Assembly (NCBI GenBank): GCA_025454715.1
Contig: JALONY010000149.1
Span: 1-5,723 of the forward strand
Direction: 5' to 3'
DNA: 5,723 nt
Origin: Anaerolineae bacterium
GTDB lineage: Bacteria > Chloroflexota > Anaerolineae > Aggregatilineales > Phototrophicaceae
The position numbers were made by a program, and so were the translations under genes. Positions 1 to 4,572 of the stretch are shown piece by piece. Position 1 is the first letter of the stretch. Each line of letters opens with the position of its first letter. Below the pieces are notes generated by a model. It was not told the origin of the DNA. It saw nothing but the letters and a program-made list of their open reading frames with translations, and ran no database searches.

Positions 1-696
1 CCACATCGCGGTCATCAGCACCAGCGCCAGCACGAAGATGATCAGGTACAGCGGGCGTACCGTGATGGCCTCCTCGCCGATCGGGATGCTGTAGCGCCCT
101 TGCAACAGGTTGAGCGCCGTCCCGCACACGCGGTCGGGCTGGTCGGCCACTTGCAGCGCGTCCACGCACAAGCTGACCACCGGGTAGCTGCGCGTATCGC
201 CGCCGAACAGGCGCAAGAACAATTGCTGGAGCGTAATCGAGACGCCGATGGCCGTAATCAACGACACGAGGCGCGGTGCCTTACGCAACGGGCGATACGC
301 GATGCGCTCGAGCATGACCGCCACGAACGACGACGCCAACATACCCACCAACAACGTCAGCACCAGCGCCAACACCGTCTGTTGCGCCAAAAAGCCCGAT
401 TCATCGAAGGCGTTGATGGCGAAAAAGCCGATGTATGCCCCCGACATGAACACCTCGCTGTGCGCGAAGTTGATCATGCGGAGCACGCCGTAGACCAACG
501 TATAGCCCAGCGCAATCAGCGCGTAGATGCTGCCCTGCGCGAGGCCGAGGATAACGCCTCGCCCCGCTACCACGTTGCCGAGCGCCACCGCCACCACGTA
601 GACCAGCAAAAACGCGCCCGCGATGTACAGAAAAGCTTGGATGGGGTCTTTCCCGAGTCGGGAGAGCGCCCCGCTGAGACGATTGCTTTTGACCAT
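1..696 (-). CDS. livH: Branched-chain amino acid-type ABC transporter permease (LivH-like), 3' end cut by window
   Basis: This is an inner subunit of a high-affinity ABC importer of the Liv (HAAT) family; it forms half of the membrane channel with a LivM partner. The reading frame stays open from an ATG at 696 to position 1, giving 232 residues with the C-terminus missing. An in-frame TAG lies four codons upstream of this ATG, which fixes the start region, although no good Shine-Dalgarno is seen. The family signature is clear: GLAQGSIYALIALGYTLVYG at residues 51-70, followed by the conserved stretch MINFAHSE and an MSGAY motif (residues 74-88). Hydrophobic segments lie near residues 21-41, 48-70, 82-97, 106-128, 143-163 and 215-232. 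The cytoplasmic EAA-like loop that contacts the ATPase would lie beyond the window. Residues 167-212 form a rather long hydrophilic loop with two cysteines (C177, C191). The family assignment is firm; the substrate (amino acids, amides or urea) cannot be told from sequence. Confidence 0.95.
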   Translation of the reverse strand, partial: MVKSNRLSGALSRLGKDPIQAFLYIAGAFLLVYVVAVALGNVVAGRGVILGLAQGSIYALIALGYTLVYGVLRMINFAHSEVFMSGAYIGFFAINAFDESGFLAQQTVLALVLTLLVGMLASSFVAVMLERIAYRPLRKAPRLVSLITAIGVSITLQQLFLRLFGGDTRSYPVVSLCVDALQVADQPDRVCGTALNLLQGRYSIPIGEEAITVRPLYLIIFVLALVLMTAMW

Positions 697-755
697 AAAC
701 TTACGCTATCCCTGAATGTCGGCGCGCACCACACCCGCACGCCTTAAGCCCGCAC

Positions 756-784
756 GTTATACCGCGTTCTGCCCACAAAAACAA
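756..784 (-). promoter_or_regulatory. Possible promoter for the livH-like gene
   Basis: Reading leftward, TTGTTT (784-779) is followed after 17 bases by TATAAC (761-756), about 60 bases before the livH-like start. The -10 matches the consensus at five of six positions and the -35 at only three. The -35 overlaps the T-rich tail of the upstream terminator, so that match could be accidental. If real, it would let the permease be transcribed despite the terminator. Confidence 0.35.
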
Positions 785-818
785 CAAAAAGCGGGGTGAG
801 AGTTGCCCCTCACCCCGC
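779..818 (-). terminator. Rho-independent terminator after the livK-like gene
   Basis: A perfect 10-bp inverted repeat (GCGGGGTGAG at 791-800, CTCACCCCGC at 809-818) encloses an 8-base loop. On the minus strand it is followed by a T-rich tract, TTTTTGTTGTTT. The binding protein gene ends 38 bases upstream, at 856. In this orientation it is a classical intrinsic terminator; the plus-strand side has no T-run. Its position between binding protein and permease suggests partial read-through, or separate transcription of the permease. Confidence 0.85.
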
Positions 819-855
819 ACTTTCTCATCTATAGGTCAATGGCCGAGCCGGAGGA

Positions 856-2067
856 TTACTCCTCGGTCTCTTCCATCTCCATGATGTTGACATCTTCGAG
901 GGTCACGAACTCACCCATTTGAACCTGAGCGAAGCTGGTCAACGGGGCGACGCACTCGCCGTCGCCGTTGCAGCTGATCAGGCCGGTGATGCCCTCGACG
1001 GCCTCTTCGGCGCCGTAGTTGAGCAGGAACTCACGCAGGGCGGCACGGCTGACCTCGAGGTTGCCGTCGGCGTTGATGGTGCCGACCGCCTCGATGCCAT
1101 CGAGGAACATGTTGACGGCGTCAGCGGCGTTGGTGTTGTACGGGCCGGTCGGGTCGATGCCGAACTCTTCGACATAGGCCTCGATGAAGGCGGTCACGAC
1201 ATCCGAGGTGACGGGCGCGGGCGACGAGACGTACACGCCCTCGGCCACTTCACCGGCGAGGTCGATGAACTCGGTGGTCTTGATGCCGTCGGCGCCCATG
1301 AAGGCGACTTCGGCCAGACCGGCGTCGGCGCGTTGCTCAGCCAAGCGAGCGGCCTCGGCGGGGAAGCCACCGAAGAAGATCAGCTCGGGGCCAGCGGCGG
1401 CCACGGCGTCGAGGGTGCTGCGGAAGTCGGTGTCACCGACGGTCACGGCGTCCGCCGCGACCACTTCACCGCCGAGCGCCACGAAGGCCTCGCTCAGCAC
1501 GTCCACCAAGCCCTCACCATAGGCGCTACCATCGTGGATGGTGGCGATCTTGGTCAAGCCGAGGTAATCGAAGATGAAGATGGCGGCATCGGCACCCTGA
1601 GCGGCATCGCTGGGGGCGGTGCGGATGAAGCTCTCGAAGTCCTGAGCCAACAGCGGGTTGGTGCAGCTGGCGCTGATGCTGGTGTAACCGGCTTGGTCGA
1701 AGATGGTGGCCGAGGCGTTGCAGGCCGACGAGCACGTCGGGCCGACCACGCCGACCACGGCGGGCTGGGCGGCGAAGTAGTTGCCGATGGCCTGACCACC
1801 TTCAGCCGAGCACAGGTCGTCTTGGATGTCGAACACGACCTCGAACTCGACTTCACCGACGGTCACGGTCGGGCGTTGCACCAGCGCCAGCTCGGCGCCG
1901 CGCACGATGTCCTCACCGATCGGGGCGAGGCCTTCACCGCTGAGCACAGCGGCCAAGCCCAAGACCACCGGATCGCCCGGCTCGACAACGATCAAATCTT
2001 CTTGAGCAGCGGTCGGGACCGCAACCAGCGCGAAAAGCGCCAACACCACGAGAATGGTACGAAGCAT
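856..2067 (-). CDS. livK: Branched-chain amino acid-type ABC transporter substrate-binding protein (LivK-like)
   Basis: This is the extracytoplasmic ligand receptor of a Liv-type ABC importer; it hands the ligand to the membrane permease encoded next on the same strand. The protein has 403 residues, usual for the family. The start at 2067 is chosen because AAGGAG lies 7 bases before that ATG and because it begins a clean signal peptide (residues 1-22, ending VPTAAQ before ED). The frame stays open for another 35 codons upstream, but that stretch overlaps the promoter and would bury the signal peptide. The periplasmic-binding fold type 1 shows as VVLGLAAVLSG near residue 34, a GEDIVRGAELA segment (51-61), VVGVVGPTCSSAC (104-116), and an IHDGSAYGEG segment opening the second lobe (178-186). 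Six cysteines (86, 112, 116, 135, 366, 372) suggest disulfides. No lipobox cysteine follows the signal peptide. The C-terminus is acidic (MEMEETEE). The ligand is unknown; amino acids, short amides or urea are all possible. Confidence 0.94.
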   Translation of the reverse strand: MLRTILVVLALFALVAVPTAAQEDLIVVEPGDPVVLGLAAVLSGEGLAPIGEDIVRGAELALVQRPTVTVGEVEFEVVFDIQDDLCSAEGGQAIGNYFAAQPAVVGVVGPTCSSACNASATIFDQAGYTSISASCTNPLLAQDFESFIRTAPSDAAQGADAAIFIFDYLGLTKIATIHDGSAYGEGLVDVLSEAFVALGGEVVAADAVTVGDTDFRSTLDAVAAAGPELIFFGGFPAEAARLAEQRADAGLAEVAFMGADGIKTTEFIDLAGEVAEGVYVSSPAPVTSDVVTAFIEAYVEEFGIDPTGPYNTNAADAVNMFLDGIEAVGTINADGNLEVSRAALREFLLNYGAEEAVEGITGLISCNGDGECVAPLTSFAQVQMGEFVTLEDVNIMEMEETEE

Positions 2068-2074
2068 AGGTAGA

Positions 2075-2080
2075 CTCCTT
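2075..2080 (-). promoter_or_regulatory. Ribosome binding site deciding the livK-like start
   Basis: AAGGAG on the minus strand lies 7 bases before the ATG at 2067. It marks this ATG as the start rather than the codon 35 positions upstream, where no such site is seen. Confidence 0.88.
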
Positions 2081-2111
2081 GTGGGTAGATGGTTTACCCT
2101 AAAAAACGGCC

Positions 2112-2157
2112 TTTGACAGGCAACACATAGATTAACGCAAACATGACGGTTGTCAAA
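2112..2157. repeat. Inverted repeat of TTGACA boxes in the divergent spacer
   Basis: TTTGACA (2112-2118) and TGTCAAA (2151-2157) form a perfect 7-bp inverted repeat separated by 32 bases. The right arm contains the -35 of the leftward promoter. The left arm contains a TTGACA (2113-2118) that could serve a rightward promoter for the propeller gene, but the sequence 16-18 bases on (around 2135-2141) is a poor -10. The pair could be two facing -35 boxes or a regulator binding site; sequence alone cannot decide. Confidence 0.5.
2129..2156 (-). promoter_or_regulatory. Candidate sigma70-type promoter of the livK-like gene
   Basis: A perfect -35 TTGACA (2156-2151) is followed after 16 bases by TAATCT (2134-2129), a weak -10 with three of six matches. 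Transcription would start near 2122, leaving a leader of about 55 bases. The -35 sequence is also one arm of an inverted repeat with a TTGACA on the other strand. Confidence 0.5.
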
Positions 2158-2175
2158 CACCCATACCCCCAAAAA

Positions 2176-3294
2176 ATGAGCAACATTCAGCGATTACTCA
2201 CACACGGTATCCTTTGGGGGGTCTTGATGGGGCTGGCGGCATGGCCAGCCACCGCTCAAGCCCTGCCCTGCACCCCACCGGCGCCCAGCGCGCCAGCCGC
2301 CTCGTTCGAGGGGGTCATCTTGTCGTATGCCAACGCCGAGGGCGTGCGCGCCTTGCGCGCCACGGTCTCCACCACCTATTTCATCGCCTTCGACGGTGCC
2401 AACGTGACGGCGGGCGGCACCCCCTCGCCCGACGGGCGCTTTTATGCCGTGCCCCACGGCAGCATCCAAGCCGTCACCCTCAGCGACGTGCGCTATGTCA
2501 TCCAAGAGCTGCGCGTCATCAGCACCGAGGCCGTGCCGCGCATCGTCGCCCGCGTGCCGTGGCAAGCCTCGTTCCCCATCGAGACGCGCTTCGCCCCCAC
2601 GCAAGGCATCCCCAGCGTGCTGTGGCTCGATTCTCAAACGTTGGCCTTCCCGTCCGGCTCCATCAATGACCTACAGGTCTGGCAGGTGGTCGAGCCGTTC
2701 GGCACGGGCACATCGCTCAGCCCACAGCCCGCCCTCGCGTTCCAACCGCTCTCGCCCGACCTACGGCGCGGGCTCAAGGCCGACGCACAAGGCTGGGCAG
2801 TATATGACCTCGCCAGCCAAAGCGCCGTCGGGCGCTTGCCCCGCCTGAGCAACGCCCAACTCGCGGCATGGTCGCCCGACTCGGCGCGCCTCGCCGCCCT
2901 GACCGACACGCCCGACGGGGTGCGCTTGGCGTTGTTCTGGCGCGGGGGTGCCCCCGCCGCCGAGGTCGAGTCCGCCGAGCGCGGCGTGAGCTTCGGCACC
3001 CTGCGCTGGTCGCCCGATTCGGGGCGCTTGGCCTATGCCCGCCTCGACCCCCAAACCGGCGCATCACGCCTGATGCTCTACGACGTGGCGCAGCAAACCA
3101 TAACCGATACCTGCCTCGACCTACGCCCCACCCCCGACTCGCTGGCTTGGTCGCCGGATGGCGCACGCTTGGCGGTACTGCCCTTGGACAGCGACCAAAT
3201 CCACGCCTACGACCCGCTCACCGGCACCACCCAAGCGCTGGGCGTGATGGGCGACGGCGGTTTGTTGGGCTGGTACGCCGACGCACCGCCCTAA
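2176..3294 (+). CDS. Secreted WSPD/TolB-like beta-propeller protein, function unknown
   Basis: The product is 372 residues, with a signal peptide at residues 1-29 (hydrophobic core LWGVLMGLAAW, cleavage after ATAQA). The cysteine at 32 follows a proline and does not form a lipobox. The C-terminal half contains the W-S-P-D blade motif of TolB/PD40-type propellers three times: AWSPDSARLA (231-240), RWSPDSGRLA (277-286) and AWSPDGARLA (324-333). A degenerate copy, SPDGRFYAV, is at 84-92. Cys32 and Cys313 could form a disulfide closing the propeller. Such propellers usually bind proteins or ligands and have no catalytic residues of their own; no extra enzymatic or peptidoglycan-binding domain is seen, so this is probably not TolB proper. 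The start at 2176 is chosen because it begins the signal peptide. An ATG at 2143 in the same frame would add 11 residues and overlap the opposite promoter. Neither start has a clear Shine-Dalgarno. The gene is divergent from the livK-like gene and convergent with the acidic protein gene. Confidence 0.85.
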   Translation: MSNIQRLLTHGILWGVLMGLAAWPATAQALPCTPPAPSAPAASFEGVILSYANAEGVRALRATVSTTYFIAFDGANVTAGGTPSPDGRFYAVPHGSIQAVTLSDVRYVIQELRVISTEAVPRIVARVPWQASFPIETRFAPTQGIPSVLWLDSQTLAFPSGSINDLQVWQVVEPFGTGTSLSPQPALAFQPLSPDLRRGLKADAQGWAVYDLASQSAVGRLPRLSNAQLAAWSPDSARLAALTDTPDGVRLALFWRGGAPAAEVESAERGVSFGTLRWSPDSGRLAYARLDPQTGASRLMLYDVAQQTITDTCLDLRPTPDSLAWSPDGARLAVLPLDSDQIHAYDPLTGTTQALGVMGDGGLLGWYADAPP

Positions 3295-3297
3295 ACG

Positions 3298-3332
3298 AAA
3301 AAACGCCCACGCAGCATCGCGTCGGGCGTTTT
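3298..3332. terminator. Bidirectional terminator between convergent genes
   Basis: AAAACGCCC (3300-3308) pairs with GGGCGTTTT (3324-3332). The stem continues inward with ACGC (3309-3312) pairing GCGT (3319-3322), with C3323 bulged and the loop AGCATC. Read leftward the stem ends in six T (complement of 3298-3303); read rightward it ends in four T. It lies 3 bases after the stop of the propeller gene and about 20 bases after the stop of the acidic protein gene, so it can serve both. The leftward side looks stronger. Confidence 0.85.
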
Positions 3333-3352
3333 CGGGTCAGTCATCACGTCGC

Positions 3353-3526
3353 TTAAAAGTCGTCGTCGTCGTCGTCGAACTCGTCATCCAAGTCGTCATC
3401 CTCGTCGAACTCGTCATCCAAGTCGTCGTCGTCGAACTCGTCGTCATCGTCCAAGTCATAGCCGTCATCGTCGATGTCGTCCTCATCGTAGCCGCGCGGA
3501 GTACGGTTCAGAATATCTTCCAACAT
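3353..3526 (-). CDS. Small, extremely acidic repeat protein (57 aa), function unknown
   Basis: I do not recognise a family. The 57 residues contain 30 Asp and 6 Glu against only two Arg, a net charge near -34. A short N-terminal part (MLEDILNRTPRGY, residues 1-13) is followed by a low-complexity acidic tail. The tail carries DEF at residues 29-31, 38-40 and 48-50 and ends in Phe. It has no signal peptide or membrane segment, so it is probably cytoplasmic and disordered. The start at 3526 is chosen because AGAGAGG lies 7 bases before this ATG; a longer frame from a TTG at 3604 would run through the promoter. A promoter-like element upstream and a terminator downstream support a real gene. It lies 95 bases downstream of the response regulator on the same strand. 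Possible roles include a nucleic-acid mimic, a cation buffer or an acidic chaperone-like partner; all are speculation. Confidence 0.75.
   Translation of the reverse strand: MLEDILNRTPRGYDEDDIDDDGYDLDDDDEFDDDDLDDEFDEDDDLDDEFDDDDDDF
3369..3424 (-). repeat. Tandem 30-base repeat inside the acidic protein gene
   Basis: A 26-base sequence at 3369-3394 recurs exactly at 3399-3424, a period of 30 bases or ten codons. A diverged third copy follows from about 3426, with a 3-base insertion. The unit encodes roughly DDDDLDDEFD. The surrounding GTC/ATC triplets make the tract prone to slippage, always in steps that keep the frame. Confidence 0.85.
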
Positions 3527-3533
3527 GGTCAGA

Positions 3534-3540
3534 CCTCTCT
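3534..3540 (-). promoter_or_regulatory. Ribosome binding site of the acidic protein gene
   Basis: AGAGAGG on the minus strand is 7 bases upstream of the ATG at 3526. It sets this start and removes the 26 extra codons of the longer open frame. Confidence 0.7.
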
Positions 3541-3578
3541 TGCCCCGATGGGGTGGGTTCAGGCCGGGCAACACGGGC

Positions 3579-3604
3579 AGTATAACACGATTTACAAGAG
3601 TCAA
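3579..3604 (-). promoter_or_regulatory. Candidate extended -10 promoter of the acidic protein gene
   Basis: Reading leftward, TGTTATACT (3587-3579) is an extended -10 (TGn plus TATACT, five of six matches). A TTGACT (3604-3599) lies upstream, but with only 14 bases between, shorter than the usual 16-18. The extended -10 may compensate. The start of transcription would be near 3572, giving a leader of about 45 bases. The element lies directly after the response regulator stop codon, so the acidic gene can be expressed independently. Confidence 0.55.
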
Positions 3605-3621
3605 ACGACAGACCTATCGGC

Positions 3622-4308
3622 CTACTGCGTCATGAACCGATAGCCCACCCCCCGCGAGGTGATGATGTAAATCGGGCGGTCAGGATCGACCTCCAACTTT
3701 TGGCGCAAATAGTGGATATAGAGCTTCAGGCTGTCGATGGCGTCGCCATACTCGTCGCCCCACGCCGCCCGCACCAGCTCGTCACGGGTCACCACCCGCC
3801 CGGCATTACGCACCAGCACCCCCAACAGGTTGAACTCCTTGGGCGTCAGGTGGCATTGGATATCGCGCACGTACACCTCTCGCTTCAAGAAGTTCACCCG
3901 AAAGTCGCCGTCGTTGAAAATCAGCTCCTCTTGGGCTTGGGCGCGGGGTGCCCGCCGCAGGTGGGCGCGGATGCGCGCCACCAGCTCCTCACTCTCGAAC
4001 GGCTTGCCGATGAAGTCGTCCGCGCCGGACTCGAGCCCGCGCACCACCTCGTTGGTCTCGGCATTGGCCGATAAGAAGATGATGGGCACGTCCGACATCT
4101 CGCGCAGGCGGCGGCAAATCTCCCACCCGTCCATCCCGGGGATTTCGACATCCAACACCACCGCATCGGGCTGATGCCGATAGGCTTTTCGTAGCGCGTC
4201 CTCGCCGGTGGTGGCCTTGACCACCTCAAATCCTTTTTTCGTCAGTAGCGCCTCCAAGAGGCGTACCGTTGGTTCCTCATCATCCACGACGAGAATCGTG
4301 TCCGACAC
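3622..4308 (-). CDS. OmpR/PhoB-family two-component response regulator
   Basis: This is a complete 228-residue cytoplasmic transcription regulator switched by phosphorylation. The receiver domain (about 3-118) has all key residues: the acidic pair D9/D10, phospho-acceptor D53 in DVEIPGMDG, S80 in the switch position and K102 followed by P103. The winged-helix DNA-binding domain (about 128-227) shows LTPKEFNLL (154-162), the GRVVTRDEL turn (170-178), a recognition-helix region near DSLKLYIHYLRQKLE (192-206) and the closing wing SRGVGYRF (218-225). It starts with GTG at 4308, supported by GGGAGG 5 bases upstream. No histidine kinase lies beside it: downstream is the acidic mini-protein and upstream is a divergent glycosidase. 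The partner is therefore elsewhere, or beyond the window. KdpE-, PhoP- or MtrA-like naming is possible, but the target genes cannot be inferred. A possible self-regulatory site lies in its promoter. Confidence 0.96.
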   Translation of the reverse strand: MSDTILVVDDEEPTVRLLEALLTKKGFEVVKATTGEDALRKAYRHQPDAVVLDVEIPGMDGWEICRRLREMSDVPIIFLSANAETNEVVRGLESGADDFIGKPFESEELVARIRAHLRRAPRAQAQEELIFNDGDFRVNFLKREVYVRDIQCHLTPKEFNLLGVLVRNAGRVVTRDELVRAAWGDEYGDAIDSLKLYIHYLRQKLEVDPDRPIYIITSRGVGYRFMTQ

Positions 4309-4313
4309 GTTCG

Positions 4314-4319
4314 CCTCCC
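4314..4319 (-). promoter_or_regulatory. Ribosome binding site supporting the GTG start of the response regulator
   Basis: GGGAGG on the minus strand is 5 bases before the GTG at 4308. No in-frame ATG gives a complete receiver domain, so this site decides the unusual start codon. Confidence 0.85.
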
Positions 4320-4335
4320 GATACGATGGCAGAGG

Positions 4336-4382
4336 TTACAGCACATAAACCGGATTTATACGCAATCCTAATCATACTGTAA
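4336..4382. repeat. Nested inverted repeats over the response regulator promoter (possible operator)
   Basis: TTACAG (4336-4341) is the inverse of CTGTAA (4377-4382), which overlaps the -35. Inside it, ATAAA (4345-4349) and TTTAT (4355-4359) flank CCGGA, covering the -10 and the presumed start of transcription. The arms are short and could arise by chance. Their placement would suit repression or autoregulation. Confidence 0.35.
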
Positions 4383-4383
4383 C
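4355..4383 (-). promoter_or_regulatory. Promoter of the response regulator gene
   Basis: GTTACA (4383-4378, four of six matches) is followed after exactly 17 bases by TATAAA (4360-4355, five of six matches). Transcription would start near 4348, about 40 bases before the GTG. The stretch is clearly more AT-rich than its surroundings. It is the best-formed promoter in the window. Confidence 0.65.
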
Positions 4384-4572
4384 ACAGGGTTTGAAGGTCT
4401 GCAATCATCAATGGGGCATGGCCGGTAACCCGACGATTGGGCTACGGCACGGGCACGCACGCTGGACAATTTACGCGCATGGTGTAGGCTTTTGGGCGAT
4501 ATGTGCTTGATGGGCGCACCAGCCATCACCGCACGTCCCTGTCATTCCCAATAGTGTATGAGGTCAAACTCT
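4384..4572 (+). other. Non-coding spacer and leader of the glycosidase gene
   Basis: No convincing coding frame is seen in this stretch. A weak rightward promoter is possible: TGGACA (4463-4468, five of six matches to TTGACA), then 16 bases, then TAGGCT (4485-4490, three of six). The leader would then be about 75 bases long. It can fold a small hairpin of GATGG (4509-4513) with CCATC (4523-4527), extended by GTGC (4503-4506) and GCAC (4531-4534). No known riboswitch is recognised. Confidence 0.4.
4560..4564 (+). promoter_or_regulatory. Ribosome binding site of the glycosidase gene
   Basis: GAGGT ends 8 bases before the ATG at 4573. A second ATG two codons later (4579) is too far for ideal spacing, so 4573 is preferred. 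Confidence 0.6.

Noticed and set aside
100..747. 215-residue open frame on the plus strand in the first 750 bases
   Set aside because: The translation is rich in Arg, Gln and His without domain features, and is the antisense shadow of the livH-like permease.
919..2073. Long 384-residue open frame on the plus strand opposite the livK-like gene
   Set aside because: Its translation is Gly/Asp/His-rich with no recognisable domain, and it mirrors a well-supported gene. High GC leaves antisense frames open.
2068..2172. 35-codon N-terminal extension of the livK-like gene
   Set aside because: It would place the signal peptide inside the protein and overlap the -35 and -10 elements; AAGGAG at 2080-2075 points to the 2067 start.
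3361..3451. Short repeated units resembling a CRISPR or microsatellite array
   Set aside because: The repeats lie in frame within a coding region, encode Asp-rich residues and have no unique spacers.
3543..3553. CCCC-GAT-GGGG mini hairpin upstream of the acidic protein gene
   Set aside because: Four base pairs with a three-base loop is too small to claim a regulatory role in GC-rich DNA.
3614..3643. CTATCGG / CCGATAG inverted repeat spanning the response regulator stop codon as a terminator
   Set aside because: The 7-bp stem has a 16-base loop and no T-run follows on the minus strand, so termination is unconvincing.
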